DNA of 64,000 bases, taken from an uncultured Lachnospiraceae bacterium. GTDB taxonomy: Bacteria > Bacillota > Clostridia > Lachnospirales > Lachnospiraceae. Each line of letters opens with the position of its first letter. Positions within the stretch are counted from its first letter, which is position 1. Below, one piece after another: positions 25,283 through 33,837 of this stretch. A program made the translations under genes and the position numbers. The notes beneath the pieces were generated by a model that was not told the origin of the DNA, searched no databases, and saw only the letters and a list, made by a program, of their open reading frames with translations. The stretch spans positions 1 through 64,000 of the forward strand of contig CALWMI010000047.1 in NCBI GenBank assembly GCA_944381745.1. The letters are read 5' to 3'.

Positions 25283-26302
25283 TTAGAACTGCTTCAGGAA
25301 CCGCATGTCGTTCTCGTACAGCAGCCGCATATCGTCGATCTCGTATTTCAGCAGGGCAATCCTCTCCAGGCCTACGCCGAACGCAAAACCCGTATACTCC
25401 TTCGGGTCGATGCCGCACATCTCAAAGACATGGGGGTGCACCATCCCGCAGCCCAGTATCTCGATCCATCCCTCGCCCTTGCAGAACCGGCAACCCTTGC
25501 CGCCGCATTTGAAGCAGCTCACATCCACCTCTGCGCTGGGCTCCGTGAACGGGAAATGGTGCGGGCGGAATTTCGTCCGCGTATTCTCCCCGAACAGCTC
25601 CTTGGCGAACACCTCCAGCGTCCCCTTCAGGTCCGCAAAGGTAATGTTCTTGTCCACCACAAGCCCCTCGATCTGATAGAAGGACGGGGAGTGGGTGGCG
25701 TCCACCTCGTCGGAGCGGAATACCCGCCCGGGGGAGATTACACGGATGGGAAGCTTGCCCTGCTCCATGATTCTGGCCTGCACCGAGGAGGTCTGGGTGC
25801 GCAGAAGAATGTTGTCGCTGATGTAGAACGTATCCTGCTCATCCCTGGCCGGATGTCCTTTGGGGATATTCAGCTTCTCAAAATTATAGGCGTCGTATTC
25901 AATCTCAGGCCCCTCCACAACCTCATAGCCCATGCCAATGAAGATCCTCTCCACTTCCTCCAGGGCGATGGTGTTGGGATGCCTGTGCCCCACATTGTTC
26001 TTCTTGGCGGGGAGGGTGACATCGATGACCTCTTCCTTGAGCTTCGCCTCCTGCAAAGCCCTCTCCATCCCCTTCTTCGTCTCCTCCAGCGCCAGCTCAA
26101 TCTGCGCCCTCGTCTCGTTGACCATCTGGCCGATCAGCGGCCTGTCCTTGGGATCCACATCCTTCATCCCCTTGAGGACGGCTGTCAGTTCCCCCTTCTT
26201 GCCGAGGAAAGCGATCCGCACCTCATTCAGCCTATCCGGCGTGTCTGCCGCATGGATCTGCCTCAGCGCCTCTTCCTTGATAGCATTCAGCTTCTCGTTC
26301 AT
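25283..26302 (-). CDS. pheS: Phenylalanyl-tRNA synthetase alpha subunit
   Basis: Catalytic class II subunit; 339 residues, the standard length. An N-terminal coiled-coil (1-85) is followed by the catalytic core with motif 2 (RTQTSSVQARIM, VISPGRVFRSDEVDATHSPSFYQIEGLVVD) and motif 3 (GFAFGVGLERIALLKYEIDDMR). A four-Cys cluster near residue 250-263 (CFKCGGKGCRFCKGEGW) is typical of some bacterial PheS. ATG 26302 follows AGAGGAG by eight bases, preferred over the upstream start of the open frame. Expression is controlled by the T-box leader at 26345-26597. Confidence 0.96.
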   Translation of the reverse strand: MNEKLNAIKEEALRQIHAADTPDRLNEVRIAFLGKKGELTAVLKGMKDVDPKDRPLIGQMVNETRAQIELALEETKKGMERALQEAKLKEEVIDVTLPAKKNNVGHRHPNTIALEEVERIFIGMGYEVVEGPEIEYDAYNFEKLNIPKGHPARDEQDTFYISDNILLRTQTSSVQARIMEQGKLPIRVISPGRVFRSDEVDATHSPSFYQIEGLVVDKNITFADLKGTLEVFAKELFGENTRTKFRPHHFPFTEPSAEVDVSCFKCGGKGCRFCKGEGWIEILGCGMVHPHVFEMCGIDPKEYTGFAFGVGLERIALLKYEIDDMRLLYENDMRFLKQF

Positions 26303-26344
26303 CTGTCTGACTCCTCTCAACATAATGATGGGCTACTTCACAAT

Positions 26345-26597
26345 AAAAAAACCCCGTCCTGCTAGGGACGAGGTCAAATCGCGGTACCACCCTGATTCCC
26401 GCACAGCCAGCTGCACGGGCACTCTCTCGCGTAACGTGCGCATACGTCACCCTTTACCGGTGAAACACTTCACCCTTCGAGGATGCGGCTCCGGTGGGAA
26501 ATTCACCCGACAGCTGAACGGAAGAGGACTCTCAGCCGGTGATCCTCTCTCTCTGGCGGAAACTGCCTGGCTACTGTGCACCTTCAATGCCTTTCTC
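26345..26597 (-). promoter_or_regulatory. T-box riboswitch leader of pheST-queA
   Basis: The minus-strand leader contains the T-box sequence AGGGTGGTACCGCG (26380-26393), followed by a terminator stem CCTCGTCC/GGACGGGG (26366-26373 with 26352-26359) and a seven-T tract (26345-26351). Upstream are a purine-rich AG-bulge-like region and a candidate specifier UUC in GGTGAATTTCCCACC, matching the phenylalanine codon. Uncharged tRNA-Phe would stabilise the antiterminator and let the operon be transcribed. Confidence 0.93.
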
Positions 26598-26603
26598 CCT
26601 GCA

Positions 26604-26633
26604 ATTCTAAACCAACCCCTCTCGGATTGTCAA
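26604..26633 (-). promoter_or_regulatory. Promoter of the T-box pheST operon
   Basis: Minus-strand TTGACA (26628-26633) and TAGAAT (26604-26609) are 18 bases apart. The -35 overlaps the stop codon of the PHP gene. Confidence 0.8.
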
Positions 26634-27376
26634 GAATTTTTTCCCAGAGCGCCTCCAGAATTTTTTCCCCGGAGGGCCTCCAGCACGCCCCTGGCCGACC
26701 GCTCCCTCACCTCCAGGAAGTATTCTGCCTCGTGGATATCCCCCAGGTAGTGGGCGTCAGAATTGCAGATGCGGCGGCAGCCCCTCAGAAAACGGTGGGA
26801 CTTTGCCAGCTCCTCCCACCGCTCAGGCCGCGCAGTCTCCACGCAGGAGAAGCGGCTGCCCTCAGGCACGAAGCCTAAGTTGTGCAGCAGGCTGTTGGCG
26901 TTCTTGTCGATATGGGCTGGTATCATCAGCCCTCCGTAATCCTCTGCAAGCCCCTGGGCATCCAGGAAGGGGATGTCCGTGCTGCCGGCCAGCATTCTCC
27001 TCTCCTCGCCCGCCAGCTCATCCCGCTCATTGTAGACAAGCTGCCGGCCGAAAATCTCCGGGCGGTTCTCCATCGGCAGCAGACGCCCATAGACATAGGC
27101 GGAGAAAGCCATCGCCTGCGAAAGCTCTGAAAACAGGCAGAGCACATGCACCTCCTCCTGGGTGGTAAGCTCCATCCCCGGCAGGAAGACAAGCCCGTTC
27201 CTCGCCGCCTCCGCCGCTGCGGCCGGACAGTTCCCGCAGGAGTTGTGGTCCGTCAGGGCGATCACCTGGAGCTCCTTCAGGGCGGCCATCGCCGCAATGT
27301 TCGCCGGCGTCATGTCCTCATCTCCGCAGGGGGAGAGACAGGAATGGATATGCAGGTCATAGCTCACCCGGTACAT
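26630..27376 (-). CDS. PHP domain-containing metal-dependent phosphoesterase
   Basis: A 248-residue protein of the polymerase-and-histidinol-phosphatase family. Metal-binding motifs include DLHIHSCLSPCGDEDMTP near the N-terminus, ALTDHNSCGN, GMELTTQEEVHVLCLF, IPAHIDKN and ICNSDAHYLGD. These provide the His/Asp/Glu ligands of a trinuclear site. Proteins of this type recur beside DRTGG and [FeFe]-hydrogenase-like genes in Clostridia, which is the context here; the natural substrate is unknown. ATG 27376 follows AAAGGGGGAGG. The C-terminal end is a short Gly/Asn/Ser tail. Confidence 0.88.
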   Translation of the reverse strand: MYRVSYDLHIHSCLSPCGDEDMTPANIAAMAALKELQVIALTDHNSCGNCPAAAAEAARNGLVFLPGMELTTQEEVHVLCLFSELSQAMAFSAYVYGRLLPMENRPEIFGRQLVYNERDELAGEERRMLAGSTDIPFLDAQGLAEDYGGLMIPAHIDKNANSLLHNLGFVPEGSRFSCVETARPERWEELAKSHRFLRGCRRICNSDAHYLGDIHEAEYFLEVRERSARGVLEALRGKNSGGALGKNS

Positions 27377-27410
27377 GGGGCCTCCCCCTTTCTTCTGCAA
27401 TCAGTCCTCC

Positions 27411-27746
27411 CTACTCCTCCAACAGCTTCTGGACGGCGTAGGCTGTGTCAAATACCGGCTGGCTGCTGCGCAGGACGGTGATCCCCTGCTGTACAGCCTT
27501 GGACACAAAGCTCTCCTCCAGCTGCATGCCCTCCGCCACGATCACACAGGCCACCTCCGTGAGGCTGGCCACCGCCAGCGTGTTCACATTGGCCATCACC
27601 GTCACCCAGCAGCTGCCGGCCGGCGCCTTGCCCATGGCAATGCTCAGAAGGTCGCAGCAGTAGGGCTTGGAAATCTCTGTGGACAGACCGTCCCCCACCG
27701 ACACCTCCTCATAGATCTTCTTCTCCAGAAGTTCCTTTACCGTCAT
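27411..27746 (-). CDS. DRTGG domain protein
   Basis: A small cytoplasmic protein (111 residues from ATG 27746; 115 if ATG 27758 is used). It matches the DRTGG domain, a presumed ligand-binding domain related to the N-terminal part of HPr kinase: MTVKELLEKKIYEEV, then ISKPYCCDLLSIAMGKAPAGSCWVTVMANVNTLAVASLTEVACVIVAEG. Its start overlaps the 3' end of the iron-sulfur gene by about 38 bases. A second DRTGG gene sits three genes upstream (29655-30014), so this operon makes two related proteins. Confidence 0.85.
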   Translation of the reverse strand: MTVKELLEKKIYEEVSVGDGLSTEISKPYCCDLLSIAMGKAPAGSCWVTVMANVNTLAVASLTEVACVIVAEGMQLEESFVSKAVQQGITVLRSSQPVFDTAYAVQKLLEE

Positions 27747-29178
27747 GTTCTTCTCCATCCTTTCTAACCCTTTTTTTTACGCCGATCGTATTGTCCAGCT
27801 CCTCGATATCCCTGGACATCTTGTTGATATACTGCTTCGTCGTCTCTATATAATTCTGGTATTCCTCTGTATTGCTCACGTCCGCATCCCAGTTGTTGGC
27901 GAACTCGGACGCGTATTTTGACAGGGTGTGCAGCCTGTCCTTCAGGATATGGATACAGGCGTTCTCCGTCGTAATCCCCCGGATAACATCCTCTGCCATC
28001 GCCTGGCAGGACGGCGCCCCGCAGCAGCCGCAGTCCAGCCCTGGGAACCGGCCTTTCAGCTCCTCCGCCTGCTTCATCATGACCATGCTCTCCACAAAAG
28101 AGTGCCCCAGCTGGAACACCGGCTCATACTGGAGCTTCTTCTCCCAGTAAATATCCTCCGGCCGGTAGGGGAGAAGCTCCTCCCGCTTCGTCCGCGGCAG
28201 CCCCTTGGCCATCTTCAAAAGCTTTGCCCGGGCCACAAAGGGATTCTCGATGTTCAGCACGCCTCCCACGCAGCCGCCGTCGCAGGCGTTCAGCTCCACG
28301 AACTGCACCCGCTCGATCTTCTCGTCCTCCAGATCCTCCAGGATCTTGATCACGCTGCGGATCCCGTCCACGGCGATATAGCTCTCCTCGTCCAGGCCCA
28401 CGGCCTCCCCTCCGCTTCTGCCCCACTCCATGCCGACAAAGCCGGACGTGCGCAGGTCTTCCACCTGCTTCTGAGCCTCCTCCAGGTAGGGGAGGATAAT
28501 CCGGTAGATATCCTTCACCCCCAGCACCATGTCAATCTCGCTCTTGTCCATCACCAGGGGCGCATGCACATAGCTCACTTTAGACGGACAGGGGGAAATG
28601 TAGACGATCCCGATCTTCTCCGAGGGAAGCCCTGTCTTCTCCATCGCCCGCCGCCGGGCAATCCGCGCCGCCGTCTCCGCCGGGATGTGGAACGGCAGCA
28701 GATGGTCGATCAGGCTTGGAAAGCGCACTCTGATCAGGCGCAGCACCGTCGGGCACGCCGTGTTGATCACCGGCCACAGCCCCTGATGCCCCGCAATGTA
28801 CTTCTTCGTCTCCTCCGAGAGGATCTCCGCCGCACTGCCCACCTCCATCACGTCGTCAAAGCCCATGAGCTTCAGGGCTGTGAGCAGGATATTCACATCG
28901 TCCAGATGGTTGAACTGGCTGCACAGCACCTGGGACGGCAGGGCCACCATATACTCATACCTCCCCACCAGGTCCCTCTTCAGCTTATGCCGCCTGGAGG
29001 ACTTGGCATGCTGCTGGCAGGCGCGCACGCACTCGCCGCAGTCGATGCAGAATTCGCTGATCACCCGGGCCTTCCCCTCTCGCACCCGGATCGCCTGGGT
29101 AGGGCACTTCTTGATACAGTTATAACATCCGGTGCAGTTCTCCTCTTCCAGAAAAACCGAATGAAAAAATTTATCCAT
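27709..29178 (-). CDS. [FeFe]-hydrogenase-like iron-sulfur sensor protein (HsfB-like)
   Basis: An iron-sulfur protein of 489 residues. It has an N-terminal two-[4Fe-4S] ferredoxin (CTGCYNCIKKCPTQAI; CIDCGECVRACQQHA), an [FeFe]-hydrogenase large-subunit-like middle (INTACPTVLRLIRVRFPSL; ISPCPSKVSYV; ELNACDGGCVGG), a four-Cys FeS domain (GLDCGCCGAPSCQAMAEDV) and a C-terminal coiled coil. The motifs only partly resemble the catalytic H-cluster signatures, so a sensory role is more likely than hydrogen turnover. ATG 29178 is chosen; the ribosome binding site is modest. The last 23 codons after an A8 tract overlap the DRTGG gene and could be lost by a one-base slip. Confidence 0.83.
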   Translation of the reverse strand: MDKFFHSVFLEEENCTGCYNCIKKCPTQAIRVREGKARVISEFCIDCGECVRACQQHAKSSRRHKLKRDLVGRYEYMVALPSQVLCSQFNHLDDVNILLTALKLMGFDDVMEVGSAAEILSEETKKYIAGHQGLWPVINTACPTVLRLIRVRFPSLIDHLLPFHIPAETAARIARRRAMEKTGLPSEKIGIVYISPCPSKVSYVHAPLVMDKSEIDMVLGVKDIYRIILPYLEEAQKQVEDLRTSGFVGMEWGRSGGEAVGLDEESYIAVDGIRSVIKILEDLEDEKIERVQFVELNACDGGCVGGVLNIENPFVARAKLLKMAKGLPRTKREELLPYRPEDIYWEKKLQYEPVFQLGHSFVESMVMMKQAEELKGRFPGLDCGCCGAPSCQAMAEDVIRGITTENACIHILKDRLHTLSKYASEFANNWDADVSNTEEYQNYIETTKQYINKMSRDIEELDNTIGVKKRVRKDGEEHDGKGTSGEEDL

Positions 29179-29233
29179 AGTCCTTACAATCCCCTTCTTG
29201 ACATACACATCCCCCGAGAAATCCTACACCTGC

Positions 29234-29662
29234 CTATGCCAGGCGGACGACCAGCGTCACCGTCGTCCCCACGCCGATCTCTGTGTCGATCTTCATCTCG
29301 TCCGAGTACTTCTTCATGTTCGGCAGCCCCATCCCGGCCCCGAAGCCCATGGAACGCACCTTCTCCGACGCTGTGGAATAGCCGGCCTCCATCGCCTTGC
29401 CGATGTCCTGGATCCCCGGCCCCTTGTCCTTCAGCACGGCCCGTACCTCGTCCATGCCGATATCCACGGTGATCTCCCCGCCATAGGCGTGGATGACCAT
29501 GTTGATCTCTCCCTCATACATGGAGATCGCCACCTTGCGCACGATCTCCGGCGGGAAGCCCATCTTCTTCAGCTTGTTCTTCACGTCGCTGCTGGCCTCC
29601 CCTGCCGTCTGGAAATCGTCCGGCGAGACATGGTAGTGCAGCGAAAGCAGCGCTTCACTCAC
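29234..29662 (-). CDS. Anti-sigma-factor-like ATP-binding protein (HATPase)
   Basis: A 142-residue protein with a stand-alone histidine-kinase-type ATPase fold like SpoIIAB or RsbW: N box VAISMYEGEINMVIHAYGG, G1 box KDKGPGIQD, G2 box GFGAGMGLPNMKKYSD. It lacks any phospho-accepting histidine domain. GTG 29662 follows GGGAGGT and overlaps the upstream DRTGG gene by eight bases. In comparable clostridial clusters such proteins accompany DRTGG and [FeFe]-hydrogenase-like genes, so a serine-kinase or partner-binding switch responding to redox state is a reasonable inference. Confidence 0.85.
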   Translation of the reverse strand: MSEALLSLHYHVSPDDFQTAGEASSDVKNKLKKMGFPPEIVRKVAISMYEGEINMVIHAYGGEITVDIGMDEVRAVLKDKGPGIQDIGKAMEAGYSTASEKVRSMGFGAGMGLPNMKKYSDEMKIDTEIGVGTTVTLVVRLA

Positions 29663-30014
29663 GGCACTCACCTCCCGTCCCCTGGCAGCCATGGGCGTAC
29701 AGGATGCCGCACACCTCAAACATCGTCCTGTCCGTGGCCAGCAGGCACAGCATCCCGTCCTCTGCCAAAGCCACCGTCTGCGCGTCCGGCCGCTTGCCTC
29801 TCACGAAGAGGATGCATCCGATATCCACCATCTCCGCCGTGCGCACCACCTGGGGATTGCACAGCCCTGTGATCAGCAGCGGATGCCCCTTCACCTGCGC
29901 CAGCACATCGCTCATCAGATCTGACGCAAAGGCAGTCCCCATCTCCTCATCCAGCAGCTCCTCCCCGCATAAAACCCTGGCGTCCACGAGCTCTGCCATG
30001 TCCTTCAACCGCAT
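29655..30014 (-). CDS. DRTGG domain protein (first gene of the operon)
   Basis: A 119-residue DRTGG family protein: MRLKDMAELVDARVLCGEELLDEEMGTAF..., then ASDLMSDVLAQVKGHPLLITGLCNPQVVRTAEMVDIGCILFVRGKRPD. The glycine-rich and hydrophobic core is that of the ligand-binding DRTGG domain. ATG 30014 has a strong GGGAGGG site, and a near-consensus promoter lies at 30058-30086. It heads the operon DRTGG, HATPase, iron-sulfur protein, DRTGG, PHP. Confidence 0.87.
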   Translation of the reverse strand: MRLKDMAELVDARVLCGEELLDEEMGTAFASDLMSDVLAQVKGHPLLITGLCNPQVVRTAEMVDIGCILFVRGKRPDAQTVALAEDGMLCLLATDRTMFEVCGILYAHGCQGTGGECRE

Positions 30015-30057
30015 CTTCCATCCCTCCCGGCCTCTTCCAATGTCCTGATTTTCCCTG

Positions 30058-30086
30058 ATTATATCACGGTGCCGGAGCCTCTTCAA
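30058..30086 (-). promoter_or_regulatory. Promoter of the DRTGG / iron-sulfur operon
   Basis: Minus-strand TTGAAG (30081-30086) and TATAAT (30058-30063) with a 17-base spacer. Confidence 0.75.
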
Positions 30087-30211
30087 CCAAAAGCAGGCAA
30101 TTCCAGCCCTTTTCCCGCCATTTTTTTCGATTGGCAATGGCCATACCCCATGCAGGCATGTTATAATGTGGGGAGATTACAGCAGTGACAGAAGGGATGA
30201 AGAGGCAGACT

Positions 30212-30769
30212 ATGATGACAGAAATTTCTTTGAATATTTTGGATATCGCGCAGAATTCCATCCAGGCAAAAGCCAAGTATATCGATATCGAGGTGGCGGT
30301 GGACACGGCTGCCGACACGCTCACCGTCTTCGTGGAGGACGACGGCTGCGGCATGTCCCCTGAGCAGCTGGCCCAGGCCACAGACCCCTTCTACACCACC
30401 CGCACCACCCGCAAGGTAGGCCTGGGCCTCTCCTTCTTCAAGCTGGCGGCCGAGAGCACCGGCGGCAGCTTCTCCATCCTGTCGGATCCCGGCAAGGGGA
30501 CGCTGGTACAGGCCCAGTTTGTCCTATCCCATATTGACCGGATGCCCCTGGGGGACATCACCGGCACCATCTCCACCCTGATCCTGTTCAACCAGGATAT
30601 CCGTTTCCGCTATGTGTACCAATACGACGGCAAATCCTTTGTCCTGGACACCAACGACCTGCGGGAGATCCTGGGGAACATCCCCTTTGACAACCCGGAG
30701 GTGGCCGGGTACATCACCAGTTATCTGGAGGAAAATAAACAGGAGACAGATGGAGGGGTCCTGCTGTAG
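30212..30769 (+). CDS. Stand-alone histidine-kinase-type ATPase
   Basis: A protein of about 185 residues with a HATPase fold and no sensor or phospho-acceptor domain: N box LNILDIAQNSIQAKAKYI, G1 VEDDGCGMSPEQL, ATP-lid TTRKVGLGLSFFKLAAESTGGSF, then a C-terminal part of unknown role. ATG 30212 follows AGAGG; an upstream GTG at 30185 in the same frame is possible. It is divergent from the DRTGG operon. In other Clostridia a similar gene precedes the nuoE/nuoF/hydrogenase genes, but here it is followed only by a palindrome and a convergent gene. The upstream TGTTATAAT at 30159-30167 is an extended -10 element. Confidence 0.85.
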   Translation: MMTEISLNILDIAQNSIQAKAKYIDIEVAVDTAADTLTVFVEDDGCGMSPEQLAQATDPFYTTRTTRKVGLGLSFFKLAAESTGGSFSILSDPGKGTLVQAQFVLSHIDRMPLGDITGTISTLILFNQDIRFRYVYQYDGKSFVLDTNDLREILGNIPFDNPEVAGYITSYLEENKQETDGGVLL

Positions 30770-30865
30770 ACCCCCTTCTTCCTGTCTCCCGTCCTTCTTT
30801 TTCCTGTCTTTCTTTTTGTCTATCTTTCTTTTGCCCGCCTTTCTTTTCGTCCGCCTTCCCCCGTG

Positions 30866-30909
30866 ACCGGTGGGCGTACAAGGGGCAATACGCCTTGGTG
30901 CGCGGCGCT
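30866..30909. repeat. Palindrome, family copy E
   Basis: GTACAAGGGG (30877-30886) and CGCCTTGGTGCGCGGCGCT (30891-30909) form an imperfect hairpin similar to the other family members. It lies between convergent genes and overlaps the stop codon of the YihY gene. Confidence 0.6.
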
Positions 30910-31792
30910 ATTCCTCCTTCTTTCTCTGCCTGCGCACGAACCGCTTCCTCCTGGCGTTTTCCCGGAATTCCCGGAATTTTCCCTCATAGTAAGAATTCAC
31001 CGCCGCCCCGATCATCACGATGTACATGCACATGTACAGCCAGATCATGGCGATGATCAGCGTGGTTAAGCTCCCGTATATCTTGGAGTAGTTCCCGAAG
31101 GAATCCACATACACAGAGAACAGGAAGGAGAAGGCTGACCAGACGGCGGTGGTGAACATCGCGCCGGGCAGCTGCAGCACCAGGCTCGCCCGCCGGTTAG
31201 GCAGCGCCCAGTAAATCAGCGTGAAGAAGAGCACCAGGATCCCCATGGCCAGAAGGGTGCGGAAACTGATCAGCATGCCGCTGATCTCCCCCAGCCAGGG
31301 CAGATGCTCCGCCACCAGGGCGTGGATGGGGTTGCCGAACACCAGAAGCACCATGGTCAGCACCACGGAGAGGATAAACAGGATGGTATACATGGTAGAC
31401 CGCAGGCGGAGGAGCACATAGTGCCTCGTCTCATTCACCTCGTAGATGCAGTTGAAGCCCCTGGTCAGCGCCAGCACCCCCCTCCCGGCAGACCAAGCGG
31501 CCACAATTGCCGTCGTCGGGATGAAGGCTGCGGACCTGGCGTACACCTCCTCCAGGATCATCAGGATCATGGGATACACCGGCGCCGGCACACTCTCATA
31601 GAAGATCCTCTGCAGGTCGGACTGGTGCACCGGCGTATACCGCAGCAGGGCCAGCAGCAGCATGATAATTGGTATGAAGGAGAGCATGATAAAATAGGCG
31701 GCCTGCGCCGCATAGGCGCCCACATGGTCCCTGCGCATCCTCGCCATAAAATTTTTCACCAGCAGGTAAATCTGCCTCACCGTCAATTTCAT
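30908..31792 (-). CDS. YihY/BrkB family membrane protein
   Basis: A 294-residue integral membrane protein with six hydrophobic helices and a basic C-terminus (ENARRKRFVRRQRKKEE). Motifs AAQAAYFIMLSFIPIIMLLLALL, SAGRGVLALTRGFNCIYEV and LPGAMFTTAVWSAFSFLFSVYV are those of the YihY (formerly ribonuclease BN) family, whose function is uncertain. ATG 31792 has a GAGGAG site five bases away. It begins 17 bases after the SpoIID-like gene and is likely co-transcribed. Confidence 0.9.
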   Translation of the reverse strand: MKLTVRQIYLLVKNFMARMRRDHVGAYAAQAAYFIMLSFIPIIMLLLALLRYTPVHQSDLQRIFYESVPAPVYPMILMILEEVYARSAAFIPTTAIVAAWSAGRGVLALTRGFNCIYEVNETRHYVLLRLRSTMYTILFILSVVLTMVLLVFGNPIHALVAEHLPWLGEISGMLISFRTLLAMGILVLFFTLIYWALPNRRASLVLQLPGAMFTTAVWSAFSFLFSVYVDSFGNYSKIYGSLTTLIIAMIWLYMCMYIVMIGAAVNSYYEGKFREFRENARRKRFVRRQRKKEE

Positions 31793-31809
31793 AAGAGCTC
31801 CTCACGTCT

Positions 31810-33813
31810 TCACATCTCCTGCAGCTGCCGCAGCTCCACGCCGCTGTAGAAAAACTGCAGGATTTCCTCATAATTTTTCCCGGCCTTGGCCATTGCATTC
31901 GCCCCGTTCTGGCTCATCCCGGCCCCGTGCCCATATCCGCCGCCCTCCAGGTCCACGCCGGAGAGCTTTCCCTCGTCCCAGGCCGTCTCCAGGCTGAAAA
32001 AGCCGCTGGGAAGCAGGCTGCCCAGCGTGGCCACAGACCCGTCCTGCCTGGTGGCCTCCAGTCCCGGGGAGCACAGCACAGTGCGGATCGCGTTCTCCGT
32101 GACAATTTTCGCGCTGCCCTCGCTCCCATCCACATACAGCTCGTGGAGGACGCCCCCTTCCAGCCTCTCCCCCTCGCGGATGTCCAGCACCTCGCCGATG
32201 GACGCCTCGCCGCCGCACTCCTCCAGGGAGGCATATTCCCCGTCTTCTGTCCGCATAAGGCCCTTGCCTGCGCGCACAAGGGACTCCGCCCGCTCTGCAA
32301 CCCCTTCCAGGTAATCGCTCCCCCTGGCCTGTACCGACCATCGGTACCAGGGCTCCTGGGCCTCATAGTCCTCCCCGCTCGCATCCTGGACCGCCACCGG
32401 CTGCAGGTAGGAGATCTCCCCGCCTCCCCATATCCCGCCTCCCGCCGTCTGTCCGCAGGAGGTGGAAAAATAGTAGGCGGTGATCACCTCGCCGTCCTTG
32501 GCCGCAACGATTCCCGCTGTCTCGTATACCGCCCGGCTGCTGGCCTCCTGCCGGCTGATATTGCCGTACACCTGGCTCTGCACGCTGTCCACCACATGGG
32601 CCCCATAGTCCTGGTAGGCGCCGGAGCGGATCTGCTGGCAGGCATAGCTCCTGGCGCATACCGCCTGGGCTTTCAGCGCCTCCAGCTCATAGGAGGCCGG
32701 CATCTCGCTGGGCACCACGCCGCACAGATAGGCCTCCAGGCCGATCTCGTTGACCAGCAAAAGCCCCTCCTCCCGCCGGTTGATCTCTAGGAATCCGCGG
32801 TAATAGGGCGTTCCCTGGGCTCTCTCCAGCGTCTCCACCCCGATCTCCCCTTCCTCGCTGCCAGGGAGCACTCGGATCCGTTCCCCGATCTCCATATCCT
32901 CCTGGGCAATTTCGTAGGCCTCCCCGGCCTCCAGCGCTGTCTCGCCTTCTGCCGTGGCCACCAGGGCATCCTCCGTGCACACCAGACGCACCCGCTCGTG
33001 GTAGACACTGGAGAAACCGGTGTCCATCAGCAGGACACGCACCGTCTGCATATCTGCCGGTGCGGTGATGATACCGGCGCACACCGTCCCGTCCGCAACC
33101 ACAAAGCGGGCGATATCATAGCCCACCATCAGCTGCTGCGCCGAGAGCTCCACCGGTTCCTCGTAATCCTCATAGATGCGGAAACCCGGCGACAGGGGCA
33201 GCTCCCCGTAGCCCTCAATCTCAATGCTGTCCTCGTGGACTGCCAGCACATCCCCGGAAATCTCTGCCTCCTTGATATGCACCTCCGCCACAGCCCCGCC
33301 TGCCAGCAGGATATCGGCCACATGGCCGTAGTCGTAGGCCAGATCAAACGTCCCCGGCAGGGATACATGGTAATTGCAGTACAAAATCTCCAGAAACTCC
33401 CTCTGCGCCTCCAGCACATACACATTCTCCAGGGCCGCCCCATTGTCCTCCTGCTCCTTAAGCCAGCAGATCTTCCCGTCCTGGACTCCCGCCGTCACCT
33501 TCTGCATCCGCAGCCTGGCGGCCTCCGGCAGAATCTCCTCCTCTGCCTCCAGCACTCCCTGGCCGGTGAGCACCTGCGCGCCTTCCAGCTCCTCCACGTT
33601 GTCCGCCGTCCCCAGGATCACCAGCTCCTGGGGCGTGCCGGCCCTCGCCTCCTCCTGCTGCCCCGTCTGCTCCAGCAGGCGTCTTGCCAGGACGATCAGA
33701 ACAAGCAGCGCGGCGATCACCGCCAGCTGCCTTATGTACCACGCACGTTCTCTCTTGCCACCCAGGGCCTTGCGGCCCTCCCCGCGCCTGCGCCATTCCT
33801 CTCTGTAAGCCAA
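31810..33813 (-). CDS. SpoIID/LytB domain protein, membrane anchored
   Basis: A 667-residue protein with one N-terminal transmembrane helix (about 26-45), an extracellular region of about 300 residues without a clear domain match, and a C-terminal SpoIID domain (about 345-660). SpoIID motifs are VNEIGLEAYLCGVVPSEMPASYELEALKAQAVCARSYA and GYGHGAGMSQNGANAMAKAGKNYEEIL. SpoIID itself is a lytic transglycosylase acting in engulfment; this longer protein may act in sporulation or general wall remodelling. The TTG start at 33813 is supported by AAAGGA seven bases upstream. Confidence 0.87.
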   Translation of the reverse strand: MAYREEWRRRGEGRKALGGKRERAWYIRQLAVIAALLVLIVLARRLLEQTGQQEEARAGTPQELVILGTADNVEELEGAQVLTGQGVLEAEEEILPEAARLRMQKVTAGVQDGKICWLKEQEDNGAALENVYVLEAQREFLEILYCNYHVSLPGTFDLAYDYGHVADILLAGGAVAEVHIKEAEISGDVLAVHEDSIEIEGYGELPLSPGFRIYEDYEEPVELSAQQLMVGYDIARFVVADGTVCAGIITAPADMQTVRVLLMDTGFSSVYHERVRLVCTEDALVATAEGETALEAGEAYEIAQEDMEIGERIRVLPGSEEGEIGVETLERAQGTPYYRGFLEINRREEGLLLVNEIGLEAYLCGVVPSEMPASYELEALKAQAVCARSYACQQIRSGAYQDYGAHVVDSVQSQVYGNISRQEASSRAVYETAGIVAAKDGEVITAYYFSTSCGQTAGGGIWGGGEISYLQPVAVQDASGEDYEAQEPWYRWSVQARGSDYLEGVAERAESLVRAGKGLMRTEDGEYASLEECGGEASIGEVLDIREGERLEGGVLHELYVDGSEGSAKIVTENAIRTVLCSPGLEATRQDGSVATLGSLLPSGFFSLETAWDEGKLSGVDLEGGGYGHGAGMSQNGANAMAKAGKNYEEILQFFYSGVELRQLQEM

Positions 33814-33837
33814 ATCCCGATCCTTTCCTCCACCGAC

